Assembly: GCF_014218805.1 (NCBI RefSeq)
Contig: NZ_JACJUV010000001.1
Span: 496,001 to 560,000 of the forward strand
Origin: Teredinibacter franksiae
Lineage (GTDB): Bacteria; Pseudomonadota; Gammaproteobacteria; Pseudomonadales; Cellvibrionaceae
Length of the DNA stretch: 64,000 nt
Reading direction: 5' to 3'
Position numbers and translations under genes: made by a program. The notes below the pieces were generated by a model. It had not been told where the DNA came from and made no database searches. It saw only the letters and a program-made list of their open reading frames with translations. This document shows, piece after piece, positions 49,101 through 55,776 of the stretch; positions within the stretch are counted from its first letter, which is position 1, and each line of letters begins with the position of its first letter.

Positions 49101-52100
49101 CAATGCAAACAAATCGGCATTATTGCTGTCTCGTACACCGCTTACACTTACAATAGAGCCGGTGCTTGCCACTTCAAACGCGTCGTTGGCTTCATTACCC
49201 TCTAGCGCCGCAAAGTTTTCAAATGCCAGCGAATCAGCACCATTCGAAACCGTTCCGCTATTAACACCATCTATATCCCAGGTGGTAGCCGTGCCCGCCA
49301 TGGCACTGCTACTGGCCAGCTGCAAACTATAACCCGTGCCGCCCCCCTCAATGGTTTCAACATTTACCATACCTTTTAGACTGGAGCCTAAAGTAACCTC
49401 ATATACACCAGCCGTTGTCACTAACCACGAATCATTGCCGTCTCGCGCATCAATGCCACCCAGCGCACCGCCGTAATTACCCGAAAAATCAAATTCAAAG
49501 CGGTCGTCGCCGCCGTTAGAGCCATTAAGCTTTTCCACCGCTGTAAAGGCAATATTCCCCAGCGAACCGGAATTGTTATCGGTTAGTACCCAGGTAAATT
49601 CACCGGTAGTATCTACAAGCGTTAAGGTGTCTTCAGTACCGGTGTTGCCCGTAATTGCGGTGGTTGATATACCGCTTAATACATTAAAAATATCGTTGCC
49701 TGTACCACCGTCAACGTCCCAAGTTGTAGAACCATCGCCATCGTTTACGCCAGCATTCAGATGGAAAACGTCACCGCCCGCGTCACCTAATAAACGGCTG
49801 GTAATCGCTGTGCCCACAGCAAAAGTGTCTGCGTCTCCACCACCGGCCACTTCAGAAAAGCTATGGTTTAATGTAAAGGTATCAACCGCATCACCACCTT
49901 TCAGGTTCTCAAAATATGTAAAGCTAATAACAGTGGATGGCGTATTTTCCGCATTGGCAATTTCACCCGCACCAGCGGCTGAAGATTCCCAAAAAGAAGC
50001 AACAGGTAAACCGTTAAGCGTATCGGTTGCCCCAGACTCACTATTGCCGTTTAAAGTAAAACTGGAGGTAATAAAATTGGTGTAATTCAGCTCCACACTA
50101 CCTTCCGTAGTGCCGGTGCCATTTAGGGAAAGTGTTGCAATAGACGCCGTACCCGCCAACGTGCCCGCACCACCTTCGGTATTGATATCGCCATTAACAA
50201 TAATGGACGGTGTGCCGCCGTTTTCGGTAGCACTAATAGTGACTTCGCCACCATTGCCGCCTGTACCAGTTACAGCATTGCTACCGGCACTGGTAATGGT
50301 GCCCACAGTAATATCGGCAGCACTGAGATTAATAGCACCACCATTTAAACCACCAGCTGTGGCGGTGCCACCAGCGCTGGATATGTCACCAACGGCGAGT
50401 GTAGAATCCACCGCTATATCAATACTTCCACCCGCGGCATCTTCTGTTCCGTCAGTATTAATAGTAAAAGCAGAGAAAAGACTGCCCGTAACAGCCAATG
50501 AGGTTGAAGTGATATCTGCAGCCGTAACCTGCGAGGCCAACGGCCCTAACTCATTGGTAACATCTGAATCTGCCTCACCAACGATAACATCACCCAAACG
50601 TACGCTATCACCGACATCGCCAGCAAACGTAATGTTAGCCCCCAGTACCGTAAGGTTTTCTGCTCCTACGGTGGTACCATCAATTGTGCCACTAAAAATC
50701 ACATCGGCCGACTTGGCATACTCAACAGTACCGCTGCTATTACCATCGTTGTCTATAAATACACCCGTAAGTGTTGCGTCGATAACGATAGGATCGGCCA
50801 TACTCGCATCGTCAAGCACAGCATTGCCTACAAAAGTAATACCACCCGCATTACCGTTTTCTCGCGAATTATTTTGATCCCACAGTCGACCGCCGCGAGC
50901 CGTAACATTGTCTGTAAGTGTGATAACCCCAAAAGCATTATCGCTGGCTTGGGAAGTAACCGTAATAGTTCCCGCATTACCACCGTTTGCGTCGTCATCA
51001 TTGTCATCATCTTGCGCATGGCCATTACCACCATCCGCACTCACGCCCGAAAGCGTAATTGTTTCCCCGCCGGATGAAGTAATGGAAATGTTCGCACCAT
51101 GGCCGCCATCGTATTGAGCACTACCGTTATTATTATTATCAAGCCCATCACTGCCGATGGCCTGCACATTTCCTACCGAAACCGCACCGGTGGCACTTAA
51201 GGTAATAGCACCGGCATCACTGCCAGCGTTGCCGCCATCTGCAGCACCACCGTTAGTCGTAATACTCCCAGTAGTAATATTCCCAGCGGAGGCATCCAAA
51301 ATTATAGTTCCGCCGTTGTAATTATTAACACCTGCCGTACTAATATTTTGTAGGTTAATCGATTGGGCATTAACGGTTAAATTACCCGAGGCGCTGTTAG
51401 TGCCAGTAATGGTTATGGTATTAGTGGCGGCTTGGGTAACAGCGCCAGCGGTTGCGGTTATTGCGTTGGCGTCACCTGTGCCGGTAATAGTGACTGTACC
51501 CAATGCCAGGTCGCCTACGGTATCGCGCAGCGTTAGTTGCGAAGCGCTCACAACGGTTACGGCACTTTGAAAATTGTGGTCGGCATCTAACGCTATGGCA
51601 CCTGTGCCAGCAGTTAAGCTGGTGGTACCGTTTACAGTAAACGCACCGTCATCTGTAATGCCCGTAGCCGTTATATTTAAATTGCCGGAAATAGTGGGTG
51701 TACCACCCGAGCCACCGACTACTATTACACCGTTATCACTTAAGGTTAGGTCGCGCACACTGGCGACATAGACTGCACCATCACTCGCACTTTCATTGGC
51801 AAGGGTTACGTCTTGCGCATTTACAACGGTTATCGCCCCATCAAATTCGTGGCCGGCATTATCAAAAGTAATATTGCCGGTAGCACCAGCGTTTAGCTGA
51901 GTGCTGCCGTTTACTTCTATAGTACTGCTATTGGTGTCTGAACTAATGCCGTTCGCGGTAATACTTAAATCACCACCGCCAAAACCCCCTTCGGTTCGTA
52001 AATTACCCAGGGTAACGGCACCGGTCATCGCAAGCGTAATGTCACCGCTGGTAGTGGTGTTGCCACCGCCACCAGCGTTTGAATACCCTGTGTGAATCCA

Positions 52101-55100
52101 CACGCCCGCGCTATCAAAATCAACTCCGGAGGCACTTATTGTTCCACCACCGGTATACGTTGCTGCATTGATGTTAATGTGGCCAGTAGTAGAGCCCGTT
52201 TGGCGGCCAGCATTTAAAACGAGATTGAGGGTGTCGTCATCATCTACGGCAGTATCGACTATTGATTGATTCAACGTTATCGCATTATCGGCATTTAGTT
52301 CAAAGGTAATAAAGGAAGGGTCGTTATCAACCGAAACCGCATCTGTACCGGTCTCATCAAAATCGTATTCAGACTGCAGTGTTATATCGTTGCCCGACGT
52401 AACGGTTATATCACCCGCCAACTCAGCACTCGAATTTGTGCTGTTATCGAGTACTCCTAAAACCACATTACCATTGGCAGTACCATCAACAATGGTTCTA
52501 ATGGTGATAGCGCCACCGTCGGTGTCTATTGTACCGCCGCTGCCGCTTATGTAGTTGTCGAATGAATTGGCGTAAACGGTGTAATCGGTACTATTAACAG
52601 TAAATTCACTGCCCACCAAAAAATCACCACCGCCAGTGGAAATACCGCTTTCAATATTAATATCGCCATCAACGGAAATATTAACAGTGCCACCATCGGT
52701 TTGAATGGCTTGTTCGTTGGTAAAGTGAGTGAGATTGGCATCGCCGCCGAAAGAGCCAAAGGTTAAATCTACAGCGTCTGTAGCTGCGGTAAGTTCGCCG
52801 AGAAGATGAATACCATCTACATTATTATTGTCTGCAACGAAGGCGTCGGTGGGGTTTGAATTGCCTGCGAGAAAGGTAAAAGAATTTGTACCATCGCCCG
52901 ATAATATATCCATATTAATGTTTTGGTGAAGGGTTAAATCATCACCGGCGCTTACGATTAATTCAATATTACCGTTACCAGTATAATTCCAACTGGATTG
53001 ATCTGGATGGTATAGGCGCCCTAAATCAATATCCTCATCGGCATAGATGTAAAGATTTCCACCCTTATTAATAGCGCCGCTACTAATGGCAAGGGATAAC
53101 CGACCAGCAGAGGCATCCACACTGCCTGTGAGTGACGTAGCACTACTCCCAATTGAAATATCACCACCTTCTGCTCCAATGGTAGCATTGTTGGTCATTA
53201 TAAAATCGTGCCCTGAGACTGAGAAATCACCCTCTGTCATCCAAAGAGTACCTCCGCCATCGAGGGTAACAATACCATCATCCGCAGCATCACCAGCTTC
53301 GCCGACATCGGTGTCTGCATTTAAATTAATATTAAAAATATTTGCGCCAGAACTATTGTCTGCGCCTACGCCAATTAGACTAATATTTCCCGCAGCATTC
53401 ACGGTTAACGTTACAGCATGGCTCGAAAGAGAGCCTTCAATGCCATAGGTAATATTATCATTGAAGATTACGTTGTCGGCCGTTATTGAAACCAGGCTAT
53501 CGGTTGTGCCACTGGCATTGCTATCCCCTATGATTAGCTCATCAAATGCAGCATCGCCAGTAACATTAACCGTTACGTTACCACCGCCCGTTGCAGACGC
53601 GGTATTGATATGGCCTAGTGAAGTAAAGCTGGAACCCGTAGCCGAGAAGGTGCCGCCGTAGGTGATTATATGGCCGTAAAGATTGACCGCCCCCGTTGGC
53701 GTCAGGCTGACTGCACCGCCGCCGGTATTGATGCTTGTGGTGGTATTTGCTGTAAAGTTGGAACCCGTAGCCGAGAAGGTGCCGCCGTAGGTGGTGATGT
53801 TAACGCCGCTGGCGATTTCGATATTTCCGCCACCGTCCTGGCCGCCATCATCGTAATTACTGATTAGGGTTAGGTTTAGGGAGTCTGAGCCCAAACCAGA
53901 ATTATCATCGAAAACATTTGCGTTGATCAAAATATCATCATGGGCGCGAAAGGTAAGCGAGCTTGCGCCTCGGCCGTTAATATTTAGCGCATCCACAAGC
54001 GTAATATCACCATCCTGCGTACCATCACCGGTAGTTTCCACAACCACACTATTTCCGCTAGCAAGGGCGCCACGCAGTGATGCAATAGTTAAAACCGAAC
54101 TGGTGACATTTGCACCACCCTCATTTGGCGTAAATAGATCTGCTGCAGGGGCCTCGTTGTCTGTATACGCCAGCGCTTCTTCATTATCATTATCAATCGA
54201 GCTTTTTATTTCGATATTATAGGGGTCTATCAACCATGTACCACTTTCACCTTGGCTAGCAGACACATCCACAGAGAGATTTAAATTTACAACGCCCGAA
54301 GAGGTTTCAACAAAGCCTCCTTCACTAAACCCTGTTGCACTAATGCTTCCGTAGGCCTTTAAGGCATCATCACCCCACAAAATAACTTTACCACCGCTAC
54401 CGGCTTCACCTGTAGCATCCGCATTTAACTGCGTACCTTGGCCCACATACACCGCTGAGGCATTGCGTACCTGCGGGTTTTCGCCCCGGTAATCTCCGCC
54501 CACTAATATTTGGCCACCTTCGCTCGTGCCCGTAGCGTTAACTTGTGCTTCACCAAGCAAACCAACACGGTCACCCAGCAGCTTTATATCGCCACCTTTA
54601 CCCTGCACCGCGTTGGCGGTAACCACGCTACTTTGCGTTAACAAAGTGGTATCGCGGCTATGAATTTCCACATGGCCAGCAGTGGTAGCACTATTGGAAT
54701 AACTGTCGGCATTTATTTCGCCGCTATGGGTAATATTTTCACCCACAATCACCACATCACCAGCCTGCTCACCGGCAACGCTAATTAAACCCGCATTAAC
54801 AATATCCGCACCGTCACCAATAGTAAAAGAACCATCTTCATTCACCACCACACTGCGGTTGTAGTCCAAATCACCGTTGTTCACGGCCTGCGAAAAAATA
54901 TCTTGGCTGGTGCTGGCGGTAAGTAAAACCTTACCGCCTTCGGCCTGAATGGCCCCGGCATTCACCACTGCAGGGTCTAGGCCAATATCGCTTTCTAGCA
55001 ACGCTTCGGTAATACGAACCCCTACTTTACCCTCGTTATCAAAGGTAACGACCGCTTCACGCCCGGCGGCGAAATTTACCGAGCCCAATTTCGCGCTGAT

Positions 55101-55673
55101 TAAGCCATTGTTTTCTACCCGTTTACCCAGCAGGCTTACACTGCCACCGGTAGCGGCATTGAGTAACCCGCTGTTAATCACTACACCATCGGTATTCTCC
55201 AGCGCGCTAAAGGTAAGTTCGCCGTTCATGAAATCGTTGGGGTTAATACTTAAACCACTGGCAAGAATGCCCCCGGCATTCACCACCGCACTTTCACCAA
55301 AAATAATGCCGTGGGGGTTTACAAAAACCAGCTGGCCATTGGCCTCTACCTGCCCCCGAATATGGGAGGCGGTGTTACTCAAAATATTATTTAAAGCAAC
55401 AGAAGAACTGCTGGGCTGAATAAACTGCACACGTTCATCGCTGTTAACATCAAAACTTTGCCAGTTAATGGCTAACCGATCCGAGGCTTGATTAATTATG
55501 GTGTCGTTACCGGTACGCGACACACTGCCTGCCCCACCGACCACTTCTTCACCTTCTGGCCCCGCTAAAACCTGGCCAGCCAGCACCAAGCCAATTACAA
55601 AAGGCAAGCGTGACCGTTTAAAGGTTTTTGTCCGAGAAGTATTTGGTAAGCGAAGAGGTTTAGCGCGGTTCAT
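40101..55673 (-). CDS. Giant TpsA exoprotein (filamentous haemagglutinin-type, about 5190 residues)
   Basis: The start is the ATG at 55673, with CAGGA about eight bases upstream. The signal peptide is long and basic, ending near VLAG at residue 38. A TPS secretion domain follows (about 38-280) with INWQSFDVNSDERVQF and NPHGIIFG (a variant of NPNGI), then a GTWLIDPYNIEI element. Next is a long region of beta-helix type with many G, N, T and D. Between about 42770 and 49640 there are roughly 25 units of W-x-(I/L)-x-G-x-N-x-G and GGxGxDxF type. The end is acidic (DDELSDEEKDEL). No VENN or toxin-like C-terminal domain is seen, so a structural adhesin or matrix protein is favoured over contact-dependent inhibition. 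Confidence 0.93.
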   Translation of the reverse strand: MNRAKPLRLPNTSRTKTFKRSRLPFVIGLVLAGQVLAGPEGEEVVGGAGSVSRTGNDTIINQASDRLAINWQSFDVNSDERVQFIQPSSSSVALNNILSNTASHIRGQVEANGQLVFVNPHGIIFGESAVVNAGGILASGLSINPNDFMNGELTFSALENTDGVVINSGLLNAATGGSVSLLGKRVENNGLISAKLGSVNFAAGREAVVTFDNEGKVGVRITEALLESDIGLDPAVVNAGAIQAEGGKVLLTASTSQDIFSQAVNNGDLDYNRSVVVNEDGSFTIGDGADIVNAGLISVAGEQAGDVVIVGENITHSGEINADSYSNSATTAGHVEIHSRDTTLLTQSSVVTANAVQGKGGDIKLLGDRVGLLGEAQVNATGTSEGGQILVGGDYRGENPQVRNASAVYVGQGTQLNADATGEAGSGGKVILWGDDALKAYGSISATGFSEGGFVETSSGVVNLNLSVDVSASQGESGTWLIDPYNIEIKSSIDNDNEEALAYTDNEAPAADLFTPNEGGANVTSSVLTIASLRGALASGNSVVVETTGDGTQDGDITLVDALNINGRGASSLTFRAHDDILINANVFDDNSGLGSDSLNLTLISNYDDGGQDGGGNIEIASGVNITTYGGTFSATGSNFTANTTTSINTGGGAVSLTPTGAVNLYGHIITYGGTFSATGSSFTSLGHINTASATGGGNVTVNVTGDAAFDELIIGDSNASGTTDSLVSITADNVIFNDNITYGIEGSLSSHAVTLTVNAAGNISLIGVGADNSSGANIFNINLNADTDVGEAGDAADDGIVTLDGGGTLWMTEGDFSVSGHDFIMTNNATIGAEGGDISIGSSATSLTGSVDASAGRLSLAISSGAINKGGNLYIYADEDIDLGRLYHPDQSSWNYTGNGNIELIVSAGDDLTLHQNINMDILSGDGTNSFTFLAGNSNPTDAFVADNNNVDGIHLLGELTAATDAVDLTFGSFGGDANLTHFTNEQAIQTDGGTVNISVDGDINIESGISTGGGDFLVGSEFTVNSTDYTVYANSFDNYISGSGGTIDTDGGAITIRTIVDGTANGNVVLGVLDNSTNSSAELAGDITVTSGNDITLQSEYDFDETGTDAVSVDNDPSFITFELNADNAITLNQSIVDTAVDDDDTLNLVLNAGRQTGSTTGHININAATYTGGGTISASGVDFDSAGVWIHTGYSNAGGGGNTTTSGDITLAMTGAVTLGNLRTEGGFGGGDLSITANGISSDTNSSTIEVNGSTQLNAGATGNITFDNAGHEFDGAITVVNAQDVTLANESASDGAVYVASVRDLTLSDNGVIVVGGSGGTPTISGNLNITATGITDDGAFTVNGTTSLTAGTGAIALDADHNFQSAVTVVSASQLTLRDTVGDLALGTVTITGTGDANAITATAGAVTQAATNTITITGTNSASGNLTVNAQSINLQNISTAGVNNYNGGTIILDASAGNITTGSITTNGGAADGGNAGSDAGAITLSATGAVSVGNVQAIGSDGLDNNNNGSAQYDGGHGANISITSSGGETITLSGVSADGGNGHAQDDDNDDDANGGNAGTITVTSQASDNAFGVITLTDNVTARGGRLWDQNNSRENGNAGGITFVGNAVLDDASMADPIVIDATLTGVFIDNDGNSSGTVEYAKSADVIFSGTIDGTTVGAENLTVLGANITFAGDVGDSVRLGDVIVGEADSDVTNELGPLASQVTAADITSTSLAVTGSLFSAFTINTDGTEDAAGGSIDIAVDSTLAVGDISSAGGTATAGGLNGGAINLSAADITVGTITSAGSNAVTGTGGNGGEVTISATENGGTPSIIVNGDINTEGGAGTLAGTASIATLSLNGTGTTEGSVELNYTNFITSSFTLNGNSESGATDTLNGLPVASFWESSAAGAGEIANAENTPSTVISFTYFENLKGGDAVDTFTLNHSFSEVAGGGDADTFAVGTAITSRLLGDAGGDVFHLNAGVNDGDGSTTWDVDGGTGNDIFNVLSGISTTAITGNTGTEDTLTLVDTTGEFTWVLTDNNSGSLGNIAFTAVEKLNGSNGGDDRFEFDFSGNYGGALGGIDARDGNDSWLVTTAGVYEVTLGSSLKGMVNVETIEGGGTGYSLQLASSSAMAGTATTWDIDGVNSGTVSNGADSLAFENFAALEGNEANDAFEVASTGSIVSVSGVRDSNNADLFALENNTLQFEDASNQWLLNGLHQGVVSVGHTTSFTEIQTLTGAGADSLTARNQANTWTLNGSTNTLAADANSPSDTVTFSGMSTLNGNDNSDEFVINASVAMMLNGGAGDDTFAFGATGAVIGAGAGINGGSETDVDTLIARDAENNWSLSSGANAIADSADAGYVSNFSGIERLEGSDASIDNFDFADFIAFDISAGAGAGDIADYADVTGDVDIVVGAATVAGIDRFIGNNDGLNPANTNSSTLTYSSNANAAIGWAIFDIDAAANAAGADGINDGTVAGTTEFVNFNNLAGGAGNDTFTFDQTAGAVVGLSGSIAGGGNSGATGDVIVAPNVDIIWSINSAGSRFTYANGLLNADETSTNFSTIETVSSGFGDDTFNVVDAFNITLNAGDGADILNLPADDLDITLGSAINGLALRDFETVSADALYNNSLTVNSNISEVVLWDIDGENSGSVTVGVSAAVAFENFQVLIGGGGDDTFDFSGGGSVVRSETIEFGAVQGEAGNNTLISREANTQWAINGLSSEDSNGSLSVAGTAYVEAFSGIQILEGQAVFVDSFVLTDSGAFDGSINGFGGADTLSVASVSGERNDWYLNNENAGVVNRYNSSNVASSRFTFSNITALTGGTGVDEFRFTDAGSITGTINANAVSGENIGSDTVNLSELSGLVSVNLSGGTVYGVQNIEEVIGNGDGSTLIGLNTGTNTWQVNAPNDGTLVNGANSLGFFDFANLTGGADATDNFTITADGSVTGMIIGGTPTNGIVTDSIITETNSRVWALSAAGEGDVSGINFTGVERFVGNGEGDTLVGISQNNRWTVTGVNEGSVSEAGGANALAFVGMENLSGNVGSDEFILNDNAVGDDGQITGTIRGTAVGFTDAGVDTLTIASAGSDSITWALTELGGVSSASVSERVGSAVLFEQFMGGDGADLFDVNDADVNVSVDGAGSTNDRLRVNYDNPTQWGIGDAVESVAVQGRGVVTFNNIALAEGSDSASDTFNLNGAASSLRELSGRGGDDVFAVVATSEVRMTIDGGGHTDGDKLVGANRANNWLFALSADDDANTLNWNSAEGAGIDFSNIEDFTGGTGADNFEVRNANIVSTLWGASEGFTEIATDTLHVTNAATWSISGDNEGSVSSGYVSDFNSIENLTGSDSNDIFNFTAITASISGLIDGGAGTNDQLDLQVFTAGVVVELGATAIPGSIVEDASDLPNVNAWQFESITAAHKDPKNGENNNWLAIAHGDDVQWDMDVGGQNEGIVRSIESADAEPVVAIAGTDSHFYHFGSIQAGVGDEDTNLDPDSDITGEYREGSGLRSLDYSNRDGLTVVVDISPQILRLVGNDDTFLRVTEDSGFNGENTWTISGVNSGNFYSNDVDYEIEGVAATEFGFSFSGVNQLLGGGGEDTFNFVFDNAAGTSGLLVDGFINGGGGVNAIRVTSTASDLTFGVNAVQTTPTVVDVSYPQPLTQLVYLMDNREGVVDIANIASLTDTGEGTGATVVMSSGAGTAIWTLDASNGYQLVDNSTTLSFSGVDSVAGGAANDTFNVLQLGDVSRVFDGGAGADTVNITSLTTAQHISLDIDDSAVANFVLANVETLQASANTVGHRLSGNDIGNTWNITGTNAGRVSASDGAPVLNFSNMAHLEGGDDQDVFQLSALGMVTGTVNGGGEAALPDQLLVLGTSNQSFVFQQTTLDNQNHAVDLGATQIDVYGVERLIASNTEPHTLLGANNTANTWSIAALNTLVNTNGTLTFSGIDNLTGGNQQDQFSFDGNLVGGLVDGGANENNSADSVIFRNIAATGISTVRLGSTVGETEINLANVEGVTSETPSDNLRLMGDNTTNIWTIQGTDAGLVNSVAFSGFADIEGGSGNDTFVLARQVGASEDDRITGSIDGGVNPDDGLATDRINLLAVEDSVTVSLDPTYTTAYLTINNIEVLEAADNNNILVGGADGTQTWTISGQDDGSLNSLLFSGFASLLGRDQVDIFSFTQSGDMSGLVNGGGQPVGTRDRVDMSELIIANVVIGDIDSGFENIEEYVGNNSSSTLTAADVRNEWTITGENTGRIQDQGGNDIAFSGFTTLLGGGVVDEFTLEAGGSLSGEIRAGAGQDRLNVNLGSGVTGGVAFYGGADDDTVFIDGGDDNNRFTATYTPASANDNENFAYSITQDEVAYNFDMELAQTEFVNNRVYTSVLTLNDVAGQEDTIVLANNRVEFTGLREFSIANNEGYSVIGEQADRVVVEGSLMLEETFSVTNASVMGADENALVVANRGVIFNATGEVGTATARLSIDTNDLSLVAVRDDVFLAQDGGLTISALSNPGGVVDIEATGSIVSGNAFNSSNALRLVSDGDILLNNNHALSGEVTLLADAGDVSLTNATTLLGDVLAQNLSLITTGSIEGEGIVQVANQTTITGADTSVVTLNNDNNRFEIVDVTNAGTFVLQDSSENGVVVSGNVVNDFSVVSPNGITVNGISADDVSLDSGAARVLIQNTINATNSVVVNGLGIDVNSAVNVTSSAADSAISLNAGNADLTIRGALLANESLAGNIELQGNAVNQMLGATIAGADVVVTSAADVALGADVSASQNLTVSAAGSIVMDGGVSPIQADAQTLSFTAGQGMVTELLSATDIRLVATNGDVIQQGDINAGGITVIAENGSFENRSNTTSTVEAGGFTISARMVELDGTVQSSSGAFDATAADSIVIDGAISSAGVIITAGNQFGMTASGRIFSSNDAVLSAGSDIQLSSVQAENGSVSLSAGGAISDNNDDQLNIVADSLIARSESGFGGLEDSATLDMSVANMDVLNASGNVGVTNNRDVTVSALITNGDIRMVNTQGNVTMANAGEDYDRAALTAREAGGVINANYASGNVTLVIEDGYLTATPGAHSNRPELVGDIIDVTTSDGFGVDRQLMVYAQTELIVSGPGIRPLWAFGEEPLFGLTTDSDLLDPSIVGSVSELLIEVDDIEYIDPAVFSNVRNFAYGGRPIRMPLDQLYDDELSDEEKDELSGL
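42770..49640 (-). repeat. About 25 degenerate W-motif/RTX-like repeats in the giant TpsA
   Basis: Each unit of roughly 70-130 residues reads: tryptophan strand (for example NTWTISGVNSG, NEWTITGENTG, QTWTISGQDDG), a variable strand, an F-x-G/N-(I/F)-x-x-L block, then an RTX-like turn GGxGxDxFx (GGAGNDTFTF, GGGGDDTFDF, GGSGNDTFVL). By eye I count about 25 units. Each unit has one nonapeptide-like turn, not a tandem array, so calcium binding would be dispersed. Boundaries are approximate. Confidence 0.75.
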
Positions 55674-55730
55674 AAAAATATCCTGAAAATACAATATCCA
55701 ATGGCTTTTCTAATTCGTTTTGGCTTACAT

Positions 55731-55763
55731 GGGGTAGGCGCACAAATTGAAATGCACCACCCC
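55731..55763 (-). promoter_or_regulatory. Imperfect hairpin between lipoprotein and giant tpsA
   Basis: On the minus strand, GGGGTGGTGCA and TGCGCCTACCCC pair with one bulge and two G-U pairs around a loop of about ten bases, 13 bp after the lipoprotein stop. No U-tract follows. The second copy of the locus has a different hairpin in the same place (61395-61415), which supports a function such as partial termination or message processing. Confidence 0.45.
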
Positions 55764-55776
55764 GTTTATCACAAAG

